Positions 25,701-32,762 of a DNA stretch of 64,000 nucleotides are shown here, piece after piece. The first letter of the stretch is position 1. Each line of letters opens with the position of its first letter. The notes under the pieces are model-generated. The model was not told the origin of the DNA. It ran no database searches and saw only the letters and a program-made list of their open reading frames with translations. Where the stretch lies: positions 1 to 64,000 of the forward strand of contig JAKZES010000016.1 in the NCBI GenBank assembly GCA_022548915.1, written 5' to 3'. Origin of the DNA: Verrucomicrobiaceae bacterium E54. GTDB lineage: Bacteria > Verrucomicrobiota > Verrucomicrobiia > Verrucomicrobiales > Akkermansiaceae. Both the position numbers and the translations under genes were made by a program.

Positions 25701-25995
25701 AAAGGGCTTCGCTGGTCTCCTCCAATTCCTTCTTGAAATGAGGATTCACCAAAGACCTCGAGGTGACAAGATCGACAGGACGATCCAGAAGCTGTTCCAC
25801 GGCTTCCTTGAAGCCAAAAAATCTCTGGAATTCATTCACCAAGTCGGAGTCGTCGAATTCGACAAGCAAATCGATGTCGCTATCCGCACTGAAATCCTGG
25901 CGGAGCACCGATCCAAACGCTCGCAATGAAGACACACCAAATTGCTGGCACAATACCTCGAGTGCCGGAAGATGCGGCTTGATGTGAGGATTCAT
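25690..25995 (-). CDS. MntA-like nucleotidyltransferase
   Basis: Protein of 101 residues with SSLRAFGSVLRQDFSADSDIDLLVEF, a GS-x10-DxD nucleotidyltransferase motif. It overlaps the truncated HepT frame by 11 bp. It is probably an orphan antitoxin left after loss of its toxin. A degenerate TTTCAGC repeat and a CCTTCGCCAAGG core (about 26,019-26,060) lie directly upstream of the start. Confidence 0.78.
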   Translation of the reverse strand: MNPHIKPHLPALEVLCQQFGVSSLRAFGSVLRQDFSADSDIDLLVEFDDSDLVNEFQRFFGFKEAVEQLLDRPVDLVTSRSLVNPHFKKELEETSEALYAA

Positions 25996-26168
25996 GAGAG
26001 TAGATGCTTAAACACTGCCCCCCCTTCGCCAAGGCTACGGCGCGACAAGACGGAGGGCGGGAAGGAAGGAGATGGTGTTTCGGGGTCGGGGGGCTGAAGT
26101 GTTCCCAGGAGGCGTCGGGAGTGGGGCCTGGAAGGTCGAAGGGTGTGACTTGGGAGGTTTTCAGGGGC

Positions 26169-26390
26169 TCAGGCGACTTCCATCATGGGGCGGGTCTTCG
26201 ACTTCGGAAGTTCTCGTCCCGTCCCTTGGAAATGGCTAATCACATCTTCAAGTACCTCACACAGGTCCTTGAACACCTGCACCGGATCGTCGCCGTGAAT
26301 CCCCGTGATCAAGTCCGGGCACTTCCCGATATAGGCCTGATCCTCCTCGGACCACTCCACCCATTTGTGATACTGATCGACTGTTTTCAT
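26169..26390 (-). CDS. HicB-like antitoxin
   Basis: Protein of 73 residues with the HicB-type fold signature: YHKWVEWSEEDQAYIGKCPD, then GIHGDDPVQVFKDLCEVLED. No HicA-type toxin lies beside it. Its ATG overlaps the stop of the chimeric small frame at 26,387-26,569, so a former partner gene has probably been replaced by a HepT fragment. Confidence 0.7.
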   Translation of the reverse strand: MKTVDQYHKWVEWSEEDQAYIGKCPDLITGIHGDDPVQVFKDLCEVLEDVISHFQGTGRELPKSKTRPMMEVA

Positions 26391-26569
26391 TGCTCGACTT
26401 CTTCGATCGCTTTTTTGACCTGCTTTTCCTGATACGGTTTGACACTGAGGATATCCTGAAGATCGACGTCACCGACCAGCGCGGCGGAATCGGCGGGGCG
26501 CTTTGCCTCGATGCGGGCGAGGCAACGCCCGAGCGAGTCAAGTTTCCGCTGAATGAGGTGGCTATCCAT
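26387..26569 (-). pseudogene. chimeric remnant: HepT N-terminus joined to another TA gene's end
   Basis: 60 codons. The first 43 or so (MDSHLIQRKLDSLGRCLARI and DSAALVGDVDLQDIL) match the N-terminus of the HepT/DUF86 type. The last 17 (KPYQEKQVKKAIEEVEQ) do not, and end with an ATGA overlap to the HicB-like gene as if they were the C-terminus of that gene's original partner. The HEPN catalytic motif is missing. I read this as a deletion fusion between two neighbouring TA loci. Confidence 0.55.
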
Positions 26570-26957
26570 GACTGAGCGGAAAATGGCGCTGCCGTCGCTG
26601 GCTCATCATGTCCTCGACCGCGGGTCGAAGATCCTCCTGCCAGTCGAGAAGGCGCTCGTAGAGAAGTCCACGGGCACCAGCCCGGCGGTCAACCAAGGTT
26701 TGGCCATGACGAAGAACCCTGCCGAGCAAGGCTCCTCCGGTGGTCGCCAGGTCGATGATATCGACGCTCCGTCCCGTCTTCCCGGCAATCCGGTCGGAAA
26801 GCTCCTGCCGACGTTCCGGGGTCATCGCCGCACCGCAGGAGACCGCGAGGTCGAGATCGCTGGAGGGACCCGAACGGCCCTCGGCGAAGGAGCCAAAAAG
26901 GATCGCAAGATCGATGTCCGGACTTCCCTCAAGGATGGGTTGGAGAGCGGAAATCAT
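26562..26957 (-). CDS. MntA-like nucleotidyltransferase
   Basis: Start at ATG 26957 (MISALQPILEGSPDIDLAIL); ATG 26966 is possible but lies within a TTTCAGC repeat. IDLAILFGSFAEGRSGPSSDLDLAVSC carries the GS-x10-DxD motif, and the C-terminal half (GKTGRSVDIIDLATTGGALLGRVLRHG) is normal for this family. The gene overlaps the HepT remnant by 8 bp. The N-terminal extension of the open frame is a translated 7-bp tandem repeat and not part of the protein. Confidence 0.78.
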   Translation of the reverse strand: MISALQPILEGSPDIDLAILFGSFAEGRSGPSSDLDLAVSCGAAMTPERRQELSDRIAGKTGRSVDIIDLATTGGALLGRVLRHGQTLVDRRAGARGLLYERLLDWQEDLRPAVEDMMSQRRQRHFPLSHG

Positions 26958-27027
26958 GGAGCACATGCTGAAATGGAGAGGCGGCTGCGCCGCCGTCGGA
27001 AGGTCCAGCGGTCGCTCTCCGAGCGAT

Positions 27028-27113
27028 GGGCGGGAGGCGGGAGGCGGGAGGCGGGAGGCGGGAGGCGGGAGGCGGGAGGCGGGAGGCGGGAGGCGGGAGG
27101 CGGGAGGCGGGAG
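27028..27113. repeat. 7-bp tandem repeat, GGGAGGC, about 12 copies
   Basis: An almost perfect run of GGGAGGC. Seven-base units change reading frame whenever one copy is gained or lost. The plus strand also offers many GGG runs spaced by four bases, compatible with G-quadruplex folding. It lies 70 bp upstream of an MntA-like gene. Confidence 0.9.
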
Positions 27114-27240
27114 AAGATCGGAGCTGCGAGGGCGGGTGGCCACTTCGGACTTTGAGGCGAACGACCGAAGGATGGTATCTCAGATTCTTGCCCACCGTAG
27201 CCTTGGCGAAGGAGGGTCAGCTTTTCAGCGTTTATTCCAA

Positions 27241-27254
27241 ACACGCTGCCGCCC
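27241..27254 (-). promoter_or_regulatory. ops-like element, stranded copy
   Basis: The minus strand reads GGGCGGCAGCGTGT, one mismatch from the ops core GGCGGTAGCGTG that recruits RfaH. The wider 19 bp ACCAAGGGCGGCAGCGTGT is identical to the copy at 41,447-41,465 in front of the UDP-glucuronate decarboxylase operon. No biosynthetic gene follows directly; a border repeat begins 5 bp downstream. Confidence 0.6.
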
Positions 27255-27339
27255 TTGGTGAGAACCTGAGCGGTCACCTTCCCTGATCTCCTCGGCCGGA
27301 GGGCCGCCATGTGTGGTGTGACCCGAAGGACACGCCCAG

Positions 27340-27380
27340 AAGCATGGTCGATGGATTGGGTTGTTCAATTTTTTTTGAAC
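27340..27380 (-). promoter_or_regulatory. palindromic operator with promoter-like hexamers, copy B
   Basis: GTTCA-ATTTTTTT-TGAAC (27,363-27,380) matches the palindromes at 41,572 and 42,708 in arms and in the 8-bp spacer. On the minus strand TTGAAC (27,368-27,363) is followed after 17 bp by ATGCTT (27,345-27,340). GCATGG lies 13 bp from the palindrome, exactly as in the copy at 41,551. Confidence 0.6.
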
Positions 27381-27541
27381 GAAATTTGTGTGAAGATGAG
27401 GCGCTGTTGGCGAACGGGATCCGTCCAGGAGGACATGCTGTGTCGCTGCCGTTTCGCGACGGTGGAAGGCTGAAGATGCGCTCGGCAAGATGCCGAACGC
27501 TGCCGGCGGGACGCCGGCGCTCCCCTTTTCCGATCGCCCCT

Positions 27542-28639
27542 TCAGATGGCGGGCTTTGCGGCTGGCAACCCGCGGCGCTGGAGTGGGTTGCTTTGGTCGA
27601 GGAGAGGGCGCCACCAGGACTCGTGGTCGAGATACCATTCGACGGTCTGCCGCAGGCCGGTGTCGAGGGACCGCCGGGGTTGCCAGCCGAGTTCCGTCCG
27701 GGCCTTGGAGGAGTCGAGGGCGTAGCGGAAGTCGTGGCCGGGGCGGTCGGGGACGTGGTGGACCGATGTTTCGGCGGATCGGTGTTTCGGTGCTTCAGTA
27801 AGATCGTCGAGGATCCGCAGGAGCTTGGTGACGAGGTCGAGGTTGGGGAGGTCGTGGCCGCCGCCGAGGTTGTAGCTTTGACCCGGGCGGCCGCGCTCGA
27901 GAAGGAGAAGGAGGGCTTCGGCGAGGTCGTCGACGTGGAGCCAGTCGCGGACCTGGCGGCCGTCGCCGTAGATGGGAATGGTCTCGCCGCGGAGGGCCTT
28001 GAGGATGACGAGCGGGATGAGCTTTTCCGGGAACTGGCAGGGACCGTAGATGTTGCAGGGGTGGACGACGGTGGCCGGCAGGCCGTAGGTGGCGCTCCAG
28101 GCGCGAACGAGGTGATCGGCCGCAGCCTTACTGGCGGAGTAAGGCGAGCGGGGCGCGTAGGGACTGGATTCCGTGAAGGGTGGATCGTCGGTGCCGAGAC
28201 TGCCGAAGACTTCGTCGGTGGAAAGATGGAGAAAGCGGGGAGTGGGGAGCGGGGAGCGCGGACCCTCCTTCGCCGAGGCTACGGGGGGCGGGTTGAGCCA
28301 GAAATCGCGGGCGGCTTGGAGGAGGGTGGAGGTGCCGGTGACGTTGGTCTGGATGAAGTCGCCCGGGTCGTCGATGGAGCGGTCGACATGGGTTTCGGCC
28401 GCGAGGTGGATGAGGCTTTCCGGCTGGAAATCGGAGAAGGCAGCGCGGACCGCGTCGGCATCGGCGATGTCGGCCTGGAGGAAGTGGTAGCCCGGGTGGC
28501 CGTCAAGGTCGGTGAGCGAGGCCGGATTGGCGGCGTAGGTGAGCTTGTCGAGGTTGAGGACCTGGTGACCGCGTCCGATGGCAAGGCGGACCAAGTTGCT
28601 GCCGATGAAGCCGGAGCCACCGGTGACGAGGAGGCGCAT
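27542..28639 (-). CDS. rmlB: dTDP-glucose 4,6-dehydratase (copy 2)
   Basis: Start at ATG 28639 ([18 protein letters not shown]) gives 365 residues; the longer frame translates a dispersed repeat. Conserved LIHLAAETHVDRSIDDPGDF, HLSTDEVFGSLG and YSASKAAADHLVRAW show an intact active site. Between AARD and RFLH it carries about 10 extra residues compared with copy 1 (NPPPVASAKEGPRSPLPTP). These are a translated CCGTAGCCTCGGCGAAGG repeat plus GC-rich units, inserted in frame in a surface loop. It may still be active. Confidence 0.92.
   Translation of the reverse strand: MRLLVTGGSGFIGSNLVRLAIGRGHQVLNLDKLTYAANPASLTDLDGHPGYHFLQADIADADAVRAAFSDFQPESLIHLAAETHVDRSIDDPGDFIQTNVTGTSTLLQAARDFWLNPPPVASAKEGPRSPLPTPRFLHLSTDEVFGSLGTDDPPFTESSPYAPRSPYSASKAAADHLVRAWSATYGLPATVVHPCNIYGPCQFPEKLIPLVILKALRGETIPIYGDGRQVRDWLHVDDLAEALLLLLERGRPGQSYNLGGGHDLPNLDLVTKLLRILDDLTEAPKHRSAETSVHHVPDRPGHDFRYALDSSKARTELGWQPRRSLDTGLRQTVEWYLDHESWWRPLLDQSNPLQRRGLPAAKPAI
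28263..28290. repeat. CCTTCGCCGAGGCTACGG repeat inside rmlB copy 2
   Basis: CCTCCTTCGCCGAGGCTACG matches the intergenic repeat core with one change and lies wholly inside the rmlB coding region, in frame on the minus strand (PPVASAKEG). The adjoining GGGGAGTGGGGAGCGGGGAG also resembles intergenic GGGAGC units. Confidence 0.85.
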
Positions 28640-28814
28640 GAGTAAAAGCTGAAATCCTAAAACGCTGAATGCGGCAGGAGCGATAGCGACCCTTCTTACG
28701 GCGAAGCCAAACTGGCATGGCGTGAGCGCTAGCGAGGGCAAAAGCTGAAATGAAGAGAGGCGCTTCGCTCTTCAGTTTCCCGGATCTTTCTTGCCCGATG
28801 AGGGCATGGTTCAG
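28640..28814. repeat. border repeats and 83-bp repeat, copy 2
   Basis: Four bases after the rmlB start codon a TTTCAGC-type repeat begins (about 28,644-28,665). It is followed by the second copy of the 83-bp repeat (28,666-28,748). No gene is visible in the remainder. Confidence 0.75.
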
Positions 28815-29026
28815 CTACAGAAGATCTCGAAATTGATCCGGAGTCAGGCCTGCATCCTTCGCGATCGCTCCCATGGTGATCGCGTTGATTGGATTGTGCC
28901 TCGGAATGGTCAGTCGATTCTGGCCATCCGTCATGATGATGTGGCCCGACTGTCTGGCAATTCGGTAGCCGAGCTTCTTGAAAACGCGAAGGCATCCCGC
29001 TGGCCAATGCCCGGAATCTTCGGCAT
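28815..29026 (-). pseudogene. hicA: HicA-like toxin gene with a one-base frameshift
   Basis: From ATG 29026 the frame reads MPKIPGIGQRDA, the normal HicA start, then must shift by one base near 28,988-28,992 to continue LRVFKKLGYRIARQSGHIIM, then RLTIPRHNPINAITMGAI. The dsRBD-like HicA fold includes the catalytic His in SGHIIM. The 212-bp span is one base short of a multiple of three, fitting loss of one C from a GCCC run. A sequencing error is possible. It overlaps hicB by one base (TGATG). Confidence 0.72.
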
Positions 29027-29223
29027 CAAATGGCGACGTCCAGGGTCTCCGTACTTCGGATTCCCGACTCTTCGGCTTCGACCTCAAGCCATCCGATGAT
29101 GGCTTCCCGAATGGCTTCAAGAGCCTCTTCCCGAGTCGCCCCCTGCGAATGGCATCCAGGAAGATCCAAGCACGAAACCGACCAACCTTCGTCGGCTTCT
29201 ATGAGGCGGATCCGATACTTCAT
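29026..29223 (-). CDS. hicB: HicB antitoxin
   Basis: Protein of 65 residues: MKYRIRLIEADEGWSVSCLD, LPGCHSQGATREEALEAIRE and AIIGWLEVEAEE are the standard HicB N-terminal RNase-H-like partial fold. It normally binds HicA and blocks mRNA cleavage. It lies before hicA with a one-base overlap. The adjacent hicA carries a frameshift, so the module may be inactive. Confidence 0.85.
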   Translation of the reverse strand: MKYRIRLIEADEGWSVSCLDLPGCHSQGATREEALEAIREAIIGWLEVEAEESGIRSTETLDVAI

Positions 29224-29382
29224 AAGGTCAATGGTAATGAATCAGACGATGGGGTCAAATGATCAAGTCTGACGTGGACTTCTGGAGTAAACGCTGAAAC
29301 GCTGGAAACTGAAATGCTGAAAGGAAGAGCCCAGGAGTGGGGCTTCGGGGGTCGGACACGAATGTCTGAAATCGTACGGCCC

Positions 29383-29910
29383 TCAGATCGTCACCGGGAA
29401 GTCGGGACAGAGGGCTGAGGTCGGGACGGTGACATCCGGTGCCGTGAAGAACTCGAGGTGGCCGTCGTCGTGGCAGAGCCAGACTTCGTCGGCTCCGGCG
29501 TCGAAGTAGAGCTTGCGCTTCTCGCGCATCTCGGAGGCGGTGTTGCTCGGCGACAGGACCTCGACGCAGATCTCGGGTGCGCGTTCGAAGGCGATCTGAC
29601 CGTCGACCTCGGCGAAGCGTGCCTCGGAATACCAGCCGACGTCGGCCGCACGGACGCCATCGAGGGTGGACACGGGGCATTCGGGGAGTGCCTTGCCCCC
29701 CAGCAGACTGCGGAGGCGGAAGGCAATCTCGCCCTGACGGTCACTGTGTTTGCCAGCAGGTGGAGGGCTCATGAGGATCTGGCCGTGGGCGTTGGTCTCG
29801 ATGCGGCCAGGGAGCTTCGCGAGCTCGGGGTCGGCGCACAGTTCCTCCCAGCGACGCCGGTTGAAGGCGAGCTGCTCTTCGCGGGGAGGAAGGTCGATGA
29901 CCAGTTGCAT
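29383..29910 (-). CDS. Uma2 family (DUF820) restriction-endonuclease-like protein
   Basis: Protein of 175 residues of the PD-(D/E)XK-like Uma2 family. GRIETNAHGQILMSPPPAGKHSDRQ, AADVGWYSEAR (catalytic Asp region) and PEICVEVLSPSNTASEMREK (E-x-LSPS signature with the later Lys) are all present, and VWLCHDDGHLEFF follows. Its biological role is unclear; the family is abundant in cyanobacteria and other large genomes and often sits near TA genes and repeats, as here. A TTTCAGC-type repeat abuts the start codon. Confidence 0.85.
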   Translation of the reverse strand: MQLVIDLPPREEQLAFNRRRWEELCADPELAKLPGRIETNAHGQILMSPPPAGKHSDRQGEIAFRLRSLLGGKALPECPVSTLDGVRAADVGWYSEARFAEVDGQIAFERAPEICVEVLSPSNTASEMREKRKLYFDAGADEVWLCHDDGHLEFFTAPDVTVPTSALCPDFPVTI

Positions 29911-30143
29911 TGGCTCAATAAACGCTGAAATGCTGAAAACTGAAATGCTGAAATGAAGAGGGGCGCTTCGCGCTGTCGAGTGCGCTCCTCGTTATCTCCT
30001 CGGGGCGCGACTGGGGTCGTGCGGTCCGTCCGACCGGATGCCGATTCGGAGATCGGCGGTCCGTTGCCAAGCTGATTTCAGCTTTTTAGCTTTTCCGTAT
30101 CCTGCCCTCCGTAGCCTTGGCGAAGGGGGGTCAGCTTTTACCC
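29911..30143. repeat. intergenic element with inverted border repeats between the Uma2 gene and cysN
   Basis: The left arm (about 29,914-29,955) has GCTGAAATGCTGAAA units just after the Uma2-type start codon. The right arm (about 30,069-30,141) has TTTCAGC/TTTTAGC units around an inverted CCTTCGCCAAGG core (30,103-30,130) and ends a few bases from the cysN stop. The two arms are inverted relative to each other and span almost the whole gap. Confidence 0.7.
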
Positions 30144-31388
30144 TCAGACAATCATCCCGGCGGCGACGGTTTCGTTGGTGCCGGGGTCGACGAGGATGAA
30201 GGAGCCGGTCTGGCGGTTGCGGCGGTAGCTGTCGTGGATGACCGGGCTCGCGGTGCGCAGGGTGATGCGGCCGATGTCATTCATGGCGAAGCCGTCGATG
30301 CCCTCGACCTTGTGCAGGGTGTTGATGTCGACGTGGTACCTGACCTCGCGCACCACCGCCTGCATCTCGCGGGTCGTCTGCCGGAGGATGAGCTTGGCGC
30401 GGTGCTGCATCGGCTTGTTCGAGAACCAGCAGATCATCGCCTCGAGATCCTGTGCGACCTCCGGCGGGTTGTTCTTCTTGACGATCATGTCGCCCCGCGA
30501 GATGTCGATCTCGTCGTGCAGCGTGAGCGTGACGCTCTGCGGCGCGAAGGCCTCCTCGAGCGGTCCGTCCGCGGTGTGGATCTCCCTGATCTTCGACTGG
30601 AAACCCGAGGGCATGACCATGACCTCGTCGCCCGGCTTGAAGACGCCGCCGGCGACACGTCCGGCGTAGCCGCGAAAGTCGTGCCATTCGTCGCTCTGCG
30701 GACGGATCACCCACTGCACCGGGAAGCGGGCATCGACGTGGTTCTCCTCGCCGCCGACGTAGACGTGCTCGAGGTGGTAGAGCAGCGACGGCCCCTGGTA
30801 CCAGGGCATGTTCTTCGACGGGTCGACGACATTGTCGCCGTTGAGCGCCGAGATCGGGATCGGGGTGATCTCGACGATGTTGTCGAGGCGCGAGGCGAAC
30901 TCCTGGTAGTCCCGGACGATCTGGTCGTAGGTCTCCTGCGAGTAGTCGACGAGGTCCATCTTGTTGATGCAGACGACGACGTGCTGGATGCGCAGCAGGT
31001 TGGCGATGAAGCTGTGGCGCTTGGTCTGCTCGATCACGCCCTTGCGGGCGTCGATGAGGATGATGGCGAGGTTGGCGGTCGAGGCGCCGGTCACCATGTT
31101 GCGGGTGTACTGGATGTGACCCGGGGTGTCGGCGATGATGAACTTCCGCTTGGGCGTGGCGAAGTAGCGGTAGGCAACGTCGATGGTGATCCCCTGCTCG
31201 CGCTCGGCCTTGAGGCCGTCGGTGAGCAGCGCGAGGTTCACGTTCTCGTCGCCGCGGCGCTTCGAGCTGGCCTCGACGGCCTCGAGCTGGTCCTCGAAGA
31301 TCGACTTGCAGTCGTAGAGCAGGCGGCCGATGAGGGTCGACTTGCCGTCGTCGACGCTGCCGGCGGTTGTAAATCGAAGTAAATCCAT
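30144..31388 (-). CDS. cysN: sulfate adenylyltransferase subunit 1 (GTPase)
   Basis: Protein of 414 residues, start at ATG 31388 (MDLLRFTTAGSVDDGKSTLIG); the upstream extension is repeat-derived. Translation-factor-type GTPase motifs are present: P-loop GSVDDGKST, DTPGHIQYTRNMVTGA (G3), and CINKMDLVDYS (NKxD). It couples GTP hydrolysis to APS formation by CysD. There is no C-terminal APS kinase fusion; CysC is encoded separately at 32,763-33,347. Location among polysaccharide genes suggests sulfate activation for polysaccharide sulfation, not only cysteine synthesis; that is inference. Confidence 0.95.
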   Translation of the reverse strand: MDLLRFTTAGSVDDGKSTLIGRLLYDCKSIFEDQLEAVEASSKRRGDENVNLALLTDGLKAEREQGITIDVAYRYFATPKRKFIIADTPGHIQYTRNMVTGASTANLAIILIDARKGVIEQTKRHSFIANLLRIQHVVVCINKMDLVDYSQETYDQIVRDYQEFASRLDNIVEITPIPISALNGDNVVDPSKNMPWYQGPSLLYHLEHVYVGGEENHVDARFPVQWVIRPQSDEWHDFRGYAGRVAGGVFKPGDEVMVMPSGFQSKIREIHTADGPLEEAFAPQSVTLTLHDEIDISRGDMIVKKNNPPEVAQDLEAMICWFSNKPMQHRAKLILRQTTREMQAVVREVRYHVDINTLHKVEGIDGFAMNDIGRITLRTASPVIHDSYRRNRQTGSFILVDPGTNETVAAGMIV

Positions 31389-31568
31389 GGGAAAGTGCCG
31401 AGTGATCAGTGATCGGTGATCCGTGTCGTCGTCTCGGGAGTTTGAAGGTTCTTCAAGTCGATGAGGTAAAGGGTGAACTTGCGAAGTGGAGTTGGAGAGA
31501 CTGTTGCCATCGTTCAAGACCACTGATCACCGATCACCGATCACTTGGCACTCCCGCCGCAGGTGGGC
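31389..31568. repeat. intergenic gap bracketed by an inverted GATCGGTGATC repeat pair
   Basis: GTGCCGAGTGATCAGTGATC at 31,395-31,424 and its inverted counterpart (CACTGATCACCGATCACCGA with TCACTTGGCAC) at 31,521-31,551 face each other across about 95 bp. The outer ends lie 7 bp from the cysN start and 18 bp from the cysD stop. The arms could pair in RNA or DNA over about 28 bases with mismatches. Confidence 0.7.
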
Positions 31569-32474
31569 TTAGAAATAGCCTTCCTTCTTCCGATCTTCCA
31601 TCGAGGTTTCGGAGCGTTTGTCGTCGGCGCGGTTGCCGCGCTCGGTCTGGCGGGCGGCGGCGACTTCCTCGATGATCTTGTCCATGGTGTCGGCATCGGA
31701 CTCGACGGCGCCGGTGATGGTCGCGTCGCCCATGGTGCGGAAGCGGATCCGGCGATTGACGACTTCCTCGCCCTCACGCGGTTGGACGAACTCGCTGACG
31801 GCAAGGATCGTGCCATTGCGGACGAGGGTATCGCGCTCGTGGGCGTAGTAGAGGCTGGGGAGAACGATGCCTTCGCGCTTCATGTACATCCAGATGTCCA
31901 TCTCGGTGAAGTTGGACAGCGGGAAGACGCGGAAGTGCTCGCCGGGGTGCATGCGGCCGTTGAAGAGATTCCACAGCTCGGGGCGCTGGTTCTTGGGGTC
32001 CCACTGGCCGAAGTCGTCGCGGTGCGAGAAGAAGCGCTCCTTGGCGCGGGCCTTTTCCTCGTCGCGCCGGCCACCGCCGAGCACGGCGTCGAACTGCTGC
32101 TCCTCGATGGTGTCGAGCAGGGTGGTCGTCTGCAGGCGGTTGCGCGAGGCGTCGGGTCCCTTCTCCTCGACCACGCGGCCCTTGTCGATGGACTCCTGGA
32201 CCGATCCGACCACGAGCCGCGCGCCGAGCTTTTCGGCGAACTCGTCGCGGTACTGGATGGTCTCGGGGAAATTGTGGCCGGTGTCGACGTGGACCAGCGG
32301 GAAGGGCAGCTTGGCCGGGTGGAAGGCCTTGCGGGCGATCCACGCCATCACGATCGAGTCCTTGCCCGCGGAGAACAGCAGGCCCGGATTCTGGAACTGC
32401 GCCGCCGTCTCGCGGAGGATGAAGATCGCCTCCGCTTCGAGCTGGTCGAGATGGGAAAGGTTGTAGCTGGGCAT
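31569..32474 (-). CDS. cysD: sulfate adenylyltransferase subunit 2
   Basis: Protein of 301 residues, start at ATG 32474 (MPSYNLSHLDQLEAEAIFIL); the longer frame includes a TTTCAGC-type repeat. It belongs to the PAPS reductase/PP-loop superfamily with LLFSAGKDSIVMAWIA (PP-loop) near residue 32. FPLVHVDTGHNFPETI and FDAVLGGGRRDEEKARAKER are conserved CysD blocks. It makes adenosine 5'-phosphosulfate from ATP and sulfate with CysN. Gene order on the minus strand is cysC-cysD-cysN with repeat-filled gaps, unlike a compact cys operon. Confidence 0.96.
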   Translation of the reverse strand: MPSYNLSHLDQLEAEAIFILRETAAQFQNPGLLFSAGKDSIVMAWIARKAFHPAKLPFPLVHVDTGHNFPETIQYRDEFAEKLGARLVVGSVQESIDKGRVVEEKGPDASRNRLQTTTLLDTIEEQQFDAVLGGGRRDEEKARAKERFFSHRDDFGQWDPKNQRPELWNLFNGRMHPGEHFRVFPLSNFTEMDIWMYMKREGIVLPSLYYAHERDTLVRNGTILAVSEFVQPREGEEVVNRRIRFRTMGDATITGAVESDADTMDKIIEEVAAARQTERGNRADDKRSETSMEDRKKEGYF

Positions 32475-32703
32475 CCTGTTAAACGCTGAAATTTTGAAAC
32501 GCTGAGAAGCTGAAAGAGGCTGCAAATGACGTCGGACCGGAGTGTCTGACTTCCCTTGCGGGGCGCGGAGAAAAGAGGCTTGTCCCGGGTGAGGCAAGGA
32601 TTAATTGGTAAGTTGCCTGACTTGGTGAGGATTTGGAATGACGGGTCCCGAGTCGGGCCGCGCCGACGCCCCTCTGGAACTTGGGGCTTTGCTTGGCGCG
32701 GAG

Positions 32704-32725
32704 ACCACGGGGTGAACCCCGTGGT
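32704..32725. repeat. hairpin ACCACGGGG-TGAA-CCCCGTGGT
   Basis: Perfect 9-bp stem with a 4-base loop in the cysC-cysD gap, about 38 bp downstream of the cysC stop on the minus strand. The same 8-bp stem with the reverse-complement loop occurs at 57,757-57,776. It could terminate transcription but is also a dispersed palindrome. Confidence 0.6.
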
Positions 32726-32762
32726 GACGGGCCTGCGCACCTCCGGCGCTTTTGACCCCTGG

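Larger units (their letters stand above)
26967..27541. other. gene-free region: tandem repeat, border repeats and a polysaccharide-type leader
   Basis: No gene is supported. From low to high coordinate it holds about twelve 7-bp GGGAGGC repeats (27,028-27,113), an inverted CCTTCGCCAAGG core (27,192-27,217), a TTTCAGC-type repeat (27,218-27,236), an ops-like element (27,241-27,254) and a palindrome with promoter-like hexamer (27,340-27,380). The rest up to 27,541, including the GC hairpin TGCCGGCGGGACGCCGGCGC, separates it from rmlB copy 2. Confidence 0.7.

Noticed and set aside
27311-28645. 444-codon plus-strand open frame over rmlB copy 2
   Set aside because: Antisense shadow; the minus strand encodes an rmlB with an intact active site.
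30103-30133. CCTTCGCCAAGG repeat read as a rho-independent terminator of cysN
   Set aside because: The core is only weakly self-complementary and has no T-tract; its occurrence in nine places including a coding region marks it as a dispersed repeat.
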